A DNA stretch of 64,000 nt from Pseudomonas sp. UYIF39 (GTDB lineage Bacteria > Pseudomonadota > Gammaproteobacteria > Pseudomonadales > Pseudomonadaceae), in NCBI RefSeq assembly GCF_029963765.1, contig NZ_JALBYU010000016.1, positions 62,001 to 126,000 on the forward strand, read 5' to 3'. The notes under the pieces are model-generated. The model worked only from the letters and a program-made list of their open reading frames with translations. It was not told the origin of the DNA and ran no database searches. The translations under genes and the position numbers were made by a program. Numbering within the stretch: the stretch's first letter is position 1; every line of letters starts with the position of its first letter. Positions 18,162 through 27,235 of this stretch are shown piece by piece.

Positions 18162-19280
18162 TCACTTTTTTGTGGCGTCTGCATCGGCAGCGGCGGTGAC
18201 TTTTTTCGTGTCGGCAGCGGCTTTGGCCGGAGCAGTCTTTTTCGCCGGAGTCGCGGTTTTAGCTGGCGACTTCTTGGCGGCGGCTTTCTTGGTCGGGGCC
18301 TTTTTCGCGGCGGGTACAGCCGCTTTTTTCGCGGCTGGCGCAGGGGTGACCGGCGTGGACACTGGCTTGATGTCCTTGGCAGCGACCTGGCTCACTGGCG
18401 CCGGCGCCGGCATGTTGTACTTGCTCAGCAACGCGACCATGGTGTTTTGCGGGGTCACCAGCAGTTCGACGCGACGGTTCAAGGCACGGCCTTCATTGCT
18501 GTCGTTGGCAGCGCGCGGAGCTTCGCCACCCATACCGCGCAGCATCAAACGATCACGCTGCAAACCGCTGAGGCGGAAAATCGCTGCCACAGCCTGGGCA
18601 CGCTCCTGGCTCAGTTTCACGTTGGCCGGTGCGGCGCCCGACGTATCACTGTGACCCAGCACCAGCACGGCAGTTTTCGGATCAACTTCAAGGATTTTCG
18701 CGACACGAGTGAACGGGCCGAGGGTCACCGGCAGCAGCATGGCCGGACGGTCAGGGTTGAACGAGCCGTCTACCGGCGCGGTCACCACCAATACGTTTTC
18801 ACGGCGCTCGAGTTGCAGGTTGCTGCCCTTGATCGCTTCGCGCAGGCGCGGTTCGTAGTCGTCGAGCCAGGCCTGAGTGACTTTAGGATCAGGCATTGGC
18901 ACGGCTTTAGCGGTGCTTTGCTCTTTACCACCGAACGGCCACCACCATTTGCCACCTGCATCGGCCTCAGCCTTGGCCTTGGCAACCTCGACCGGTTTGG
19001 CTTCAGGCTTGGCTTCAGCTTTCACTTCAGGCTTGGCAGGCGTCTTGTTGGCGCCGTCATCGGAACCGAACGGCCAGTACCAAGGGCTGGCGCTTTCAGT
19101 CTTGGCCACCGGAGCGGTTGCCGCAGGCTTCAGAGGGGCCGGAGCCGGGGTTTTAGCGGCGACTTTGTCGGAGGAACCGAACGGCCACCAGCTGCTGCCA
19201 TCCGAGTCATTTTGTGGAGTTTGTGCGCAACCGGTAATAGCAAAGCACAGGGCCAAAGCGAGAGTTTTATTGGATGACAT
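18162..19280 (-). CDS. OmpA-family lipoprotein with WPFG repeats and lysine/alanine-rich tail
   Basis: 372 residues. Lipobox AITGC (Cys18) makes it a lipoprotein; start 19280 is preferred because it places the signal peptide at the N-terminus. A linker of about 110 residues contains three copies of a W-x-W-PFG motif (residues 31-35, 68-72, 112-117). The OmpA C-terminal peptidoglycan-binding domain (about 160-280) retains LGHSDTSG and the arginine pair in ALNRRVELLV. The last 55 residues (318-372) are almost all Lys, Ala, Pro and Thr, like histone-H1-type tails. Probably links outer membrane and cell wall. Confidence 0.85.
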   Translation of the reverse strand: MSSNKTLALALCFAITGCAQTPQNDSDGSSWWPFGSSDKVAAKTPAPAPLKPAATAPVAKTESASPWYWPFGSDDGANKTPAKPEVKAEAKPEAKPVEVAKAKAEADAGGKWWWPFGGKEQSTAKAVPMPDPKVTQAWLDDYEPRLREAIKGSNLQLERRENVLVVTAPVDGSFNPDRPAMLLPVTLGPFTRVAKILEVDPKTAVLVLGHSDTSGAAPANVKLSQERAQAVAAIFRLSGLQRDRLMLRGMGGEAPRAANDSNEGRALNRRVELLVTPQNTMVALLSKYNMPAPAPVSQVAAKDIKPVSTPVTPAPAAKKAAVPAAKKAPTKKAAAKKSPAKTATPAKKTAPAKAAADTKKVTAAADADATKK

Positions 19281-19392
19281 TGGATATCCACAAAATAAGT
19301 AATGAAAAATCAAGCCGGATTGACCCGGATAAACAGACGCTTGGAAAACATAAAGGCCTTGGGGTTCCGGCCCTGGAACCCCTGAGCGTGAT

Positions 19393-20544
19393 TTACAGAC
19401 AAGTGGCTAGTGCTCGCACAAGCTTTTGTGCGCGCGGATCCATCAAGACGTACGGACCTAAGGTATTTGTCACAAAGCCGAAGGCCACATCGTGTTCCGG
19501 GTCAGCAAAACCGGTGGAACCGCCGGCTCCCGGATGACCGAACGCACGAGGACCGAGGCCGTAGGTGGCGTTGGGGACGTCCGGTTGATCAAGCATGCAA
19601 CCCAGGCCGAAACGGGTCCGGGTCAGTAAAGTCTTGTCCTCGCCGAGGCTGTGCTCGCGCGTCAGTTCCTCGAGCATTTCGCTTTCCAGCAAGCTGCCAT
19701 CGAGCAGGCCGGCATAGAACCCGGCCAGGCTGCGGGCATTGCCATGACCATTGGCAGCCGGCTGCTGCATGCGTCGCCACTCGGGTTTGTTGGTGCTGGT
19801 CATGATCGACGGCGGATTAGTGAACGCCCTCGTGGTCATGGCCGCCGGCTCGCGCATGGTCACTTGCAGCAAACGCTGGGCGGCGGCATCGCCGACATTG
19901 CCCTTGCCACGGGCGATGTGCGCCACGCGATGGAACTCCTGGTCCGCCAGGCCGACGTGGAAATCCAGGCCCAAAGGCTTTGCGACCCGCGCCACGATGG
20001 CCTCACCCGGCCCACGACCGTCGGCACGCCGCAGTAACTCACCGACCAGCCAGCCGTAGGTGATCGCGGCATAACCGTGACCAACCCCCGGCGTCCACCA
20101 CGGTTCTTCGGCGGCCAGGGCGTCAACCATGGTTTGCCAGTCGTAAAGGGCTTCCGGTGCCAACAGCTCACGCAGCGCCGGCAGACCAGCCTGATGGCAG
20201 AGCAATTGACGCAGGGTCACGGACTCTTTGCCGGCGGCGGCGAACTCGGGCCAGTAGCGGGCAACCGGGGCATCCAGTTGCAGCTTGCCTTCGGCCACCA
20301 GTTGCAGCGCGGTCACAGCGGTAAAGGTCTTGGTGCAGGAGAACAGATTGGCGATGGTGTCGCTGTGCCAGGCTTCGGTACCATCCTTGTCAGCGCTGCC
20401 GGCCCAAAGGTCGACCACGGTTTCACCGCCGATCTGGATGCACAACGCTGCGCCACGTTCCTGAGGATCGTCGAACAGCGCCGCGAAAGCCTCACGCACC
20501 GCTTCGAACTTCAGCTCGTAAAAACCCTGAATCTGCACCCGCAA
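19393..20544 (-). CDS. Beta-lactamase-family serine hydrolase (EstB-like)
   Basis: 383 residues. The SxxK active site is FSCTKTF (Ser69, Lys72); the tyrosine of the YxN-type motif is likely in HGYAAITYGWLVGEL, and the third motif in AFGHPGAGGSTGFADP. This is the class C beta-lactamase/esterase fold used by EstB-type esterases and PBP-like hydrolases. No signal peptide is visible, so it is probably cytoplasmic and an esterase rather than a resistance enzyme. Confidence 0.86.
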   Translation of the reverse strand: MRVQIQGFYELKFEAVREAFAALFDDPQERGAALCIQIGGETVVDLWAGSADKDGTEAWHSDTIANLFSCTKTFTAVTALQLVAEGKLQLDAPVARYWPEFAAAGKESVTLRQLLCHQAGLPALRELLAPEALYDWQTMVDALAAEEPWWTPGVGHGYAAITYGWLVGELLRRADGRGPGEAIVARVAKPLGLDFHVGLADQEFHRVAHIARGKGNVGDAAAQRLLQVTMREPAAMTTRAFTNPPSIMTSTNKPEWRRMQQPAANGHGNARSLAGFYAGLLDGSLLESEMLEELTREHSLGEDKTLLTRTRFGLGCMLDQPDVPNATYGLGPRAFGHPGAGGSTGFADPEHDVAFGFVTNTLGPYVLMDPRAQKLVRALATCL

Positions 20545-20677
20545 CTCCTCTGGATAAACGTTCTACAAAGTGGCCGCATTGTTCCAGCCATTGACGGTTT
20601 TGGGAACAGGGCCGGGCCGGGCGGTCGCCATCCAGCCCGGGTGAAACACTCAGAAAATCTTACGCAGCTGCCAGCAC

Positions 20678-23206
20678 TCAGTGGCCATTACCGGAATGCC
20701 CACCCGCATGGCCAGCGCCCTGCCCTGCGCCTTTGCCAGCCTCGCCTTTTCTGCCGCCCTGTGCTGCTTGACCGGCTTTATCCGCCTCAGCCTTGGCCTT
20801 CTCGGCCTCTTTACCAAGCTGATCGACGGTCTGCAAATTGCTCTTGCGCACGCTATCGACGAAACCCTGGAACGGCTGATCGGTAATGCCCACCAGCCCG
20901 AAGTGACCGTTCTCACCATCCAGCAGGCGACCGGTAACCGGTTGATCAAGGTATTGGAACCAGTGCACGCCGACGATCGACGGTTCGCTCATCGCCTGTT
21001 TGAGGAAATTGGCATAAGCGGACCCACGGTCTTCTTCCTTCGCCAATTGCGTCACGCCGCCCCAGAACGGGCCGCGATCCGCGGAGCCGAAGTTGAACTC
21101 AGTGATCAGCACCGGTTTGTCCAGGCTGCGCAGCGTGGCGAAGTCGTAACCGTCCTGCGGTTGCAGGGTGTACATGTTGAAGCTCAGCACGTCGCAATAC
21201 TGGGCGCAGGACTCAACCGCTTCCGGGGTGCTGATGGCAAACCGGCCTCCCAGCAACAACTGGTTCGGCGCGTGCCACTTGAGCGAATCGGAAATGGTCT
21301 TGAAGTAAGTGTCGGCGAAGACCTTCTGGAAGTATTTGAAGTCGGCTTCGATTTCCGGGTGTTCGGCACTTGGCAGCGGCGCTTCGAAGCCCGGGTCTTC
21401 CATCAATTCCCAGGCCGGCAAATCAATGCCCCAGGCTTTGGAAAGGCCCGCCTGATTGCGGTATTTATCCCGCAATTGCTTGAGGAACGCGCGTTTGGCC
21501 GGCACGTCAGTGGTCATTTTCAAGGTGCCGTAGGCCAAGGCGTAACGGGCTTTCGGGTCGTCGCCGGGACCGGCCCAGGCCAATTCGTTGTCGGCAAAGT
21601 AGCCGATCAGCCATGGATCGTCGCGATGGTCGCGCGCGGCGATGGCCACGGCACGTTCGGTGGCCATGGCGAATCGTGGGTCGAACGGATCGGGCAAACC
21701 GCCCCACCAGTCGGTGCCGGTGCTGATGCTGGCGTAATCGCCAACGATCGACAGCGGCAAGGTATAGGGCACACGGTCAGCGTTGGCCAGCGCCGGGGCG
21801 CTCCAATTGCCGAGAGTGTTGAAACCCCAGGCTTGCAGGCGATCAAGGGTGTGGCTGGCCCAGCGCTGTTCATCAACCACCGCTCTGCAGGGTTCGGCAG
21901 GTGTTTGCTCAGCTGCTTTCGCGGCGGTTGCTTCGACGGCGCCGGTCTTGGCGGCTTCGGCGACACCGGATTCGGCCGTCGAAGGAACGACGGGTTGCTC
22001 AGCAGCCTTCTCCACCGTTGCCGTTGCCGCAACCGCGTCAGCCTTGGCCGCTTCGGCGACACCGGCCTTGGAGTCGCTGGTCACCACACACGGCGGACCA
22101 TACAGACGCTGCAAGTTGGCGCCATAGAAGTCGTACCAGCGACCGGCATTGTAGCCTCGGCCCTGATCGACGCCGTTGCCACCACGGTTATCGCCTTCGC
22201 CATAGTGGCTGGCCAGCGGCTCGTCGGGTTTGGGCAGGGACTCGAACATCCACTCGCGGCCGGCGACGTAGGTCTGGTCGACGTCCGGGGTGACGCTGTT
22301 GACCCCGAGCGAATAGAACGGATGCCCTTCCGGCGTCACCAGGTACCAGCGACCGTCGCGTTTTTCGGTGCGGAAAAAGCCGCTGGCCTTGAATGCCGGG
22401 CCTTTGTTCCAGCCACCGAACTTGTCCAGGGACGATTTCTCGCGCTCGGCCAGCCAGGTTTTCAGTTGCTGATGTTCCTTGGCGGCAGCGTTTTTCAGTT
22501 GCTCGTCGCTGCTGACTTTCTCTGGCCATTTGGCCCGGGTCGACTGGCCGTAAGCGTCTACAAGGCCGCCAAAAGCCGCTTGGGTAACCGCATCGCCGTC
22601 CTGCACGCCAAAGCGTTCCAGCAGGATGCTCTGGGCAACTTTTGGCTGATCCATCGACAAGGTCACCGACACTACCTGGCTGCGCTCCAGCTCACCGGCG
22701 CTGCTGGCCAGCAATACCCGCTGCCCCTCAAAAGTGATCGGCATCGGCGGGCCGGCTTTCAGGCCCAGGCTCAATGGCGTAAAGGGCTGCAGCGGCACCC
22801 ACAAAGTTTGCGCAGGGCCTGCCGGCAAGTCGACGCGGCTGACCAACGTCTTGCCGTCGTTGCTCTGGATTTTCACGTACAGGGTCACAGCCCAGTCCAT
22901 TGCGCTCTGAATCCGCAAACTCATGAAGCCCGACTGCGACCAGTCCCAGGCGCCAGTCTGCGGGGTCAGACGCAAGGTCGGTTGTGCCACCGGGTTGAAC
23001 GTCACCCGACGCAGCACTTCGCCTTCGGCCGTTTGCTCGGCGTTGGATTGCGGCAGGCTGGCGTCCTGAGTCGCCACCTGGACCACATCGGCGGGGCGCA
23101 CAAAGTTGAACAGCGTCTGTTGGCCGGCAGGAGCCGCCAGCAAAGGGGCTGCGAACATCAGAGCGAAAACGGCAGGTAACGAACGGCGCAGCGAACGGCG
23201 AATCAT
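20678..23206 (-). CDS. Secreted glycoside-hydrolase-like protein (annotated beta-agarase in related genomes)
   Basis: 842 residues from the ATG at 23206; the N-terminus RRSLRRSLPAVFALMFAAPL then LLAAPA is a signal peptide. An N-terminal beta-sandwich region precedes a TIM-barrel domain opening GFFRTEKRDGRWYLVTPEGH and FYSLGVNSV. Candidate catalytic glutamates are in YFADNELAWAG and VLITEFNFGSADRG, as in clan GH-A enzymes. A 32-residue Ala/Glu-rich tandem repeat (about residues 377-440) interrupts the barrel, and the C-terminus is Gly/His-rich. Substrate uncertain; a polysaccharide is assumed. Confidence 0.75.
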   Translation of the reverse strand: MIRRSLRRSLPAVFALMFAAPLLAAPAGQQTLFNFVRPADVVQVATQDASLPQSNAEQTAEGEVLRRVTFNPVAQPTLRLTPQTGAWDWSQSGFMSLRIQSAMDWAVTLYVKIQSNDGKTLVSRVDLPAGPAQTLWVPLQPFTPLSLGLKAGPPMPITFEGQRVLLASSAGELERSQVVSVTLSMDQPKVAQSILLERFGVQDGDAVTQAAFGGLVDAYGQSTRAKWPEKVSSDEQLKNAAAKEHQQLKTWLAEREKSSLDKFGGWNKGPAFKASGFFRTEKRDGRWYLVTPEGHPFYSLGVNSVTPDVDQTYVAGREWMFESLPKPDEPLASHYGEGDNRGGNGVDQGRGYNAGRWYDFYGANLQRLYGPPCVVTSDSKAGVAEAAKADAVAATATVEKAAEQPVVPSTAESGVAEAAKTGAVEATAAKAAEQTPAEPCRAVVDEQRWASHTLDRLQAWGFNTLGNWSAPALANADRVPYTLPLSIVGDYASISTGTDWWGGLPDPFDPRFAMATERAVAIAARDHRDDPWLIGYFADNELAWAGPGDDPKARYALAYGTLKMTTDVPAKRAFLKQLRDKYRNQAGLSKAWGIDLPAWELMEDPGFEAPLPSAEHPEIEADFKYFQKVFADTYFKTISDSLKWHAPNQLLLGGRFAISTPEAVESCAQYCDVLSFNMYTLQPQDGYDFATLRSLDKPVLITEFNFGSADRGPFWGGVTQLAKEEDRGSAYANFLKQAMSEPSIVGVHWFQYLDQPVTGRLLDGENGHFGLVGITDQPFQGFVDSVRKSNLQTVDQLGKEAEKAKAEADKAGQAAQGGRKGEAGKGAGQGAGHAGGHSGNGH

Positions 23207-23302
23207 GAGAACGAAATTCTCCCTAACGACCTTCAATGGGCCAGTGGAAATGCGATGGCAGAGAGATAGACAACGCGGTGGGCAAATTTGCCCACCGGTG
23301 TA

Positions 23303-25447
23303 TCAGGAAATTTCACGACGGAAGGGTGGCAACGCATTGAGGATCGCTTTGCCATAACGCTGGGTGACCAGGCGTCGATCGAGCAAGGTGATGGTGCCGC
23401 GGTCTTCTTCGGTACGCAGCAAGCGACCACAGGCCTGGACCAGCTTCAGCGAAGCATCCGGCACGGAGATTTCCATGAACGGATTGCCACCCCGAGCCTC
23501 GATCCACTCGGCCAGGGCCGCTTCGACCGGATCATCGGGCACTGAGAATGGAATCTTCGCGATCACCACGTGTTCGCAGTACGCACCGGGCAAGTCGACC
23601 CCTTCGGCGAAACTCGCGAGGCCGAACAACACACTGGAATCGCCGCCATCGACCCGCGCCTTGTGCTTGTTCAGGGTTTCCTGTTTCGACAGGTTGCCTT
23701 GAATGAACACTTGCTTGCGCCAGTCGCGGTCGAGGCCGTCGAACACGTCCTGCATCTGTTTGCGCGAGGAGAACAGCACCAGGGTGCCGCGCGAGCCTTC
23801 CACCAAAGCTGGCAAGTCACGGATGATCGCCGCGGTGTGGGCCGGCGCATCACGCGGATCGGCCTTCAGGTCCGGCACCCGCAGCACGCCAGCGTCAGCA
23901 TGATGGAACGGGCTTGGAACCACCGCGGTCACGGCTTTTTTCGGCAGACCCGCGCGCATGCGGAAACGGTCGAAGGTGCCGAGCGCGGTCAAGGTCGCGG
24001 AGGTCACCAGAGCGCCGTAAGCCACGTTCCACAAATTGCGACGAAGCATTTCCGCCGCGAGGATCGGGCTGGCGTTGACCTCGATGTCGAACAGCGAACC
24101 GCTTTCGGCCAGGGTCAGCCAGCGGGCCATCGGCGGGTTGTCTTCCGGGTCTTCAGCAGTGAAAGCGCCCCACAATTCCCAGTTGCCCGAAGAACGGGAC
24201 AACAGGCTGCCGAACAGCGGATACCACTCTTCGGCCTGGTTACTGGCGATGCCAATGTTGACCTCGCCGTCCATGCCTTCCTTGAGCAGTTCGGTGAGCC
24301 GGGTGAACAGGTCGGTCAGACGGGCAAAGCCCTTCTTCAACTCGACGCCCATTTCACGCATGTGCTCGGGGATCACCCCGGCGACGAAGCGATGACGCGG
24401 CCGCTCACGGCCCTCGACATCTTCACCGGGTTTGAAATCGGCGACCTGCTCGCACGCAGTGAACATGAACTGCTGCTGGGTCTTGATCTCCCGCGCCAGC
24501 TCCGGCACTTGCTCGATCAACTTGCCCAGGTCGCCCGGCAGCGGATGCTGGGCCAGCAATTTGGTGAGGTTCTTGGCGGTGGTTTCCAGCCAGTCGGCGG
24601 TGGAACGCAGACGCGTGTAATGGGCGAAATGGCCGATGGCCTTGTCCGGCAGGTGGTGGCCTTCGTCGAACACGTAGATGGTGTCGCGCGGGTCCGGCAG
24701 CACGGCACCGCCGCCCAGCGCCAGGTCGGCCAGGACCATGTCGTGGTTGGTGACGATCACGTCGACCTTGCCCATGCCTTCGCGGGCCTTGTAGAAGGCG
24801 CACTGGCCGAAATTCGGGCAATGGCGGTTGGTGCACTGGCTGTGATCGGTGGTCAGGCGCGCCCAGTCGGCGTCTTCCAGGGCGGTGGACCAACTGTCGC
24901 GGTCGCCGTCCCACTTATTGCCGGCGAGTTTCTCGATCATGCTGGTGAACAGCTTTTGACTGGCCTCGTCGACCTCGATCTTGAAACCTTCTTCTTCAAA
25001 CAGCTGCGCCGTGGCGGTTTGCGCGTGACCTTCCTGGAGCAACATGTCGAGCTTGGACAGGCACATGTAGCGCCCGCGCCCCTTGGCCAGGGCAAAGCTG
25101 AAATTCAGCCCGCTATTGCGCATCAGGTCGGGCAAATCCTTGTAGACGATCTGCTCTTGCAGGGCCACGGTGGCCGTGGCAATCACCAGACGTTTGCCGG
25201 CGGCCTTGGCAGTGGGGATGGCGGCCAGGCTGTAGGCCACGGTTTTGCCGGTACCGGTGCCGGCTTCCACCGCGACAATCGCGGGGTCGCCACTGCGCCG
25301 GCCTTCGTCGTCGGTGTCGATGTCACCGAGGACCTTGGCAATTTCGGCGATCATCAGGCGTTGGCCGTAGCGCGGCTTGAGGCTCTTGGCTTCGAGAAAA
25401 CGCGAGTAGGCGCCCTGGATCGTGGTTTTGAGTTCGGTGCTGATCAT
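23303..25447 (-). CDS. dinG: ATP-dependent DNA helicase DinG
   Basis: 714-residue XPD-like 5'-3' helicase that resolves DNA structures and R-loops during repair. Walker A is AGTGTGKT (residues 62-69). The iron-sulphur cysteines appear in GRYMCLSK and in CTNRHCPNFGQC. Walker B is VFDEGHH, and the C-terminal helicase motifs include LFGLASFAEGVDLPG and QACGRLLRTEEDRG. Length matches the Pseudomonas form. Confidence 0.95.
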   Translation of the reverse strand: MISTELKTTIQGAYSRFLEAKSLKPRYGQRLMIAEIAKVLGDIDTDDEGRRSGDPAIVAVEAGTGTGKTVAYSLAAIPTAKAAGKRLVIATATVALQEQIVYKDLPDLMRNSGLNFSFALAKGRGRYMCLSKLDMLLQEGHAQTATAQLFEEEGFKIEVDEASQKLFTSMIEKLAGNKWDGDRDSWSTALEDADWARLTTDHSQCTNRHCPNFGQCAFYKAREGMGKVDVIVTNHDMVLADLALGGGAVLPDPRDTIYVFDEGHHLPDKAIGHFAHYTRLRSTADWLETTAKNLTKLLAQHPLPGDLGKLIEQVPELAREIKTQQQFMFTACEQVADFKPGEDVEGRERPRHRFVAGVIPEHMREMGVELKKGFARLTDLFTRLTELLKEGMDGEVNIGIASNQAEEWYPLFGSLLSRSSGNWELWGAFTAEDPEDNPPMARWLTLAESGSLFDIEVNASPILAAEMLRRNLWNVAYGALVTSATLTALGTFDRFRMRAGLPKKAVTAVVPSPFHHADAGVLRVPDLKADPRDAPAHTAAIIRDLPALVEGSRGTLVLFSSRKQMQDVFDGLDRDWRKQVFIQGNLSKQETLNKHKARVDGGDSSVLFGLASFAEGVDLPGAYCEHVVIAKIPFSVPDDPVEAALAEWIEARGGNPFMEISVPDASLKLVQACGRLLRTEEDRGTITLLDRRLVTQRYGKAILNALPPFRREIS

Positions 25448-25546
25448 GGATTGTCGGGCGCAAAAAACGCTGGATAAATTTTCAGTGGTTCGGTTCGGCC
25501 GCTATCATACCCCGCTAATTAATCCCGCGCAGAACGGAGTACCCCA

Positions 25547-26011
25547 ATGACACCTTTTGGCCTTGTTTATACCCTGCATGTACTGTCAGCCCTGGTGTGG
25601 GTTGGCGGCATGTTTTTCGCGTGGATGGTCTTGCGCCCCGCAGCATTGAAGGCTTTGGAAGGCCCTGCCCGCTTGAAGCTGTGGGTAGAAGTGTTTCAAG
25701 GTTTTTTCCGCTGGGTCTGGATCGCGGTGGTGCTGTTGCCGGTCAGCGGTGTGGGCATGATTCATTTGCAGTACAGCGGTTTTGAAGCGGCGCCGCGCTA
25801 TGTGCAAGTGATGATGGGGTTGTACGTGGTGATGACAGCGCTGTTTATCCGGATTCAGGCATTGTTGTTGCCAGAGTTGCGCACGGCGGTGGCGGCGCAG
25901 GACTGGCCGACCGGGGCTGCGACGCTGGGGAAAATTCGCAAGTTGGTGGGGATTAATCTGATTGTCGGGTTGGTGCTGGTGGCGATTGCTACGGCTCGGC
26001 CGATGTTCTAG
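25547..26011 (+). CDS. CopD-like integral membrane protein
   Basis: 154 residues with four hydrophobic segments and a conserved N-terminal HVLSALVWVGGMFFAWMVLR followed later by the second histidine-containing region (MGLYVVMTALFIRIQALLLP). This resembles the small CopD-family proteins (copper resistance D domain), sometimes linked to haem or copper handling. GGAG lies eight bases before the ATG. Divergent from dinG. Confidence 0.75.
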   Translation: MTPFGLVYTLHVLSALVWVGGMFFAWMVLRPAALKALEGPARLKLWVEVFQGFFRWVWIAVVLLPVSGVGMIHLQYSGFEAAPRYVQVMMGLYVVMTALFIRIQALLLPELRTAVAAQDWPTGAATLGKIRKLVGINLIVGLVLVAIATARPMF

Positions 26012-26019
26012 GGCTTCAT

Positions 26020-26049
26020 GATCGTTCCCACGCTCTCGTGGGAACGATC
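26020..26049. repeat. Short palindromic repeat between convergent genes
   Basis: A perfect 13-bp inverted repeat (26020-26032 and 26037-26049; core CGTTCCCACG) with a four-base loop. It resembles a second Pseudomonas REP family and could serve as a bidirectional terminator for the flanking convergent genes. Confidence 0.7.
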
Positions 26050-26057
26050 AGTAAGGG

Positions 26058-26816
26058 TTACAACCGCTGCACAGTCACCGAACCCGCCGCACCCGCGGCC
26101 CCCGGCTGACCATCAACCCCAGGGCGGCCGTTCTTGCCGCCATCGGCCTTGTAAACGAAACAGCCCTTGGCCTTGCCACCCGCGCCCGGTTTACCGCCAG
26201 GCCCGGCCACACCACCGTCACCGCCGGCCACCTGGACCTTGATCAGTTGCGCAGGGTAATCGCGCGGCACTTCCAGACGAACCAGTGCACCCGGCGCGCC
26301 CGGCTGACCGTCGCTGCCATCACTGCCATCGGCACCACGACCGGCCTGACCCCAGGTACAACCCGGTGCCTGACCGTTGGCCCCATCGAGACCGACGAAA
26401 CCCGGTGCGCCCGCACCGCCGCGAGCGTCCACCAACAACAGCGGCGCACTCAGTGCCTTGATCTGCATGTTCAGGTTACGCCCGGAGCGGGCGGCCTTGA
26501 GGTAGGTCCCCGGCGCGCCGCGAGCCGTAATCTGGCTGCCTTCCGACAACTGCGCACGACTGACCTTCAGCTCAAGCGGCTGTTCGCCGGGTACGATAGC
26601 GATCCGCGCTTCACGACCCAGACGCAATTCACCGACGGATACCTCGGTCACATTCGAGGGAATCAACAACGTGCCGTAGTCGGCCACTTCCAGGCGTTCC
26701 AGCTGCAAGGTGCTGGCGGTGTTGGGCAAACGCATCAGCGAGTTGGTTTCGACGCTCACCACCTGGGCGCAGGCCAACGGGCTGATGAGTGCAGCGAGCA
26801 GACAGAGTTTACGCAT
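26058..26816 (-). CDS. Secreted collagen-like glycine-rich protein
   Basis: 252 residues. Signal peptide MRKLCLLAALISPLACAQ, then about 100 residues of soluble domain with beta-rich character (LEVADYGTLLIPSNVTEVSV). The C-terminal 120 residues contain three glycine-rich blocks with collagen-type G-x-y runs (for example GADGSDGSDGQPGAPG and GRPGVDGQPGAAGAAG) separated by beta-like segments, plus a few cysteines. Function unknown; surface display or an extracellular scaffold is plausible. Its start overlaps the end of the DUF1145 gene, so the two are coupled. Confidence 0.75.
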   Translation of the reverse strand: MRKLCLLAALISPLACAQVVSVETNSLMRLPNTASTLQLERLEVADYGTLLIPSNVTEVSVGELRLGREARIAIVPGEQPLELKVSRAQLSEGSQITARGAPGTYLKAARSGRNLNMQIKALSAPLLLVDARGGAGAPGFVGLDGANGQAPGCTWGQAGRGADGSDGSDGQPGAPGALVRLEVPRDYPAQLIKVQVAGGDGGVAGPGGKPGAGGKAKGCFVYKADGGKNGRPGVDGQPGAAGAAGSVTVQRL

Positions 26817-27087
26817 GGGAAGCCTTAGGCGCGGTCGGAGCCGGGATGGTTTGCAGGTGGAAAACGCCGAAAAAGAGGATCTTCAGGCGATCAAGCCAAG
26901 GGTGAGCGCGACCTCTGAGGCTGCGGAAACAGAACACCGCCTCAAGAAGATGAAGGCATGCCAGCAGGCTACCGGCGAGATCGACCAGCAGATGCAGAGG
27001 ATTGACAAACGGCATGAGCTGATTGACCAGCACCACCAGCCAGAACAGCAGGGTCAACAACTTGCCCAGCCCCCAAAACACATTCAT
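26809..27087 (-). CDS. DUF1145 (YhhL-like) membrane protein
   Basis: 92 residues with three hydrophobic segments (LGKLLTLLFWLVVLVNQLMP, LLVDLAGSLLACLHLLEAVF and LKILFFGVFHL), the DUF1145 pattern. The ATG at 27087 is preferred because a GGTGGAG precedes it, although the spacing is short; a GTG three codons upstream is the alternative. Overlaps the collagen-like gene by 8 bp. Confidence 0.75.
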   Translation of the reverse strand: MNVFWGLGKLLTLLFWLVVLVNQLMPFVNPLHLLVDLAGSLLACLHLLEAVFCFRSLRGRAHPWLDRLKILFFGVFHLQTIPAPTAPKASHA

Positions 27088-27235
27088 TCGCTCCACCGTT
27101 GATAATTATTCTTTGCGCGCACAGTACCGGCTTACACGCGGGATAAGCCAGAGGGCAACGGAAAATTCTTCATGAAGGCCGCCGAATGGCCGCCGGACTG
27201 ACTTCAATTGTGGTCCGACGGCTCTATCACGGGGC

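Noticed and set aside
19393-20544. Beta-lactam resistance gene
   Set aside because: Beta-lactamase-fold serine hydrolase without a signal peptide; more like an EstB-type esterase.
20681-23179. 832-codon plus-strand frame antisense to the glycoside-hydrolase-like gene
   Set aside because: Shadow frame; no motifs, and the minus strand has a signal peptide and coherent domains.
23570-25477. 635-codon plus-strand frame antisense to dinG
   Set aside because: Shadow; dinG on the other strand has all helicase motifs.
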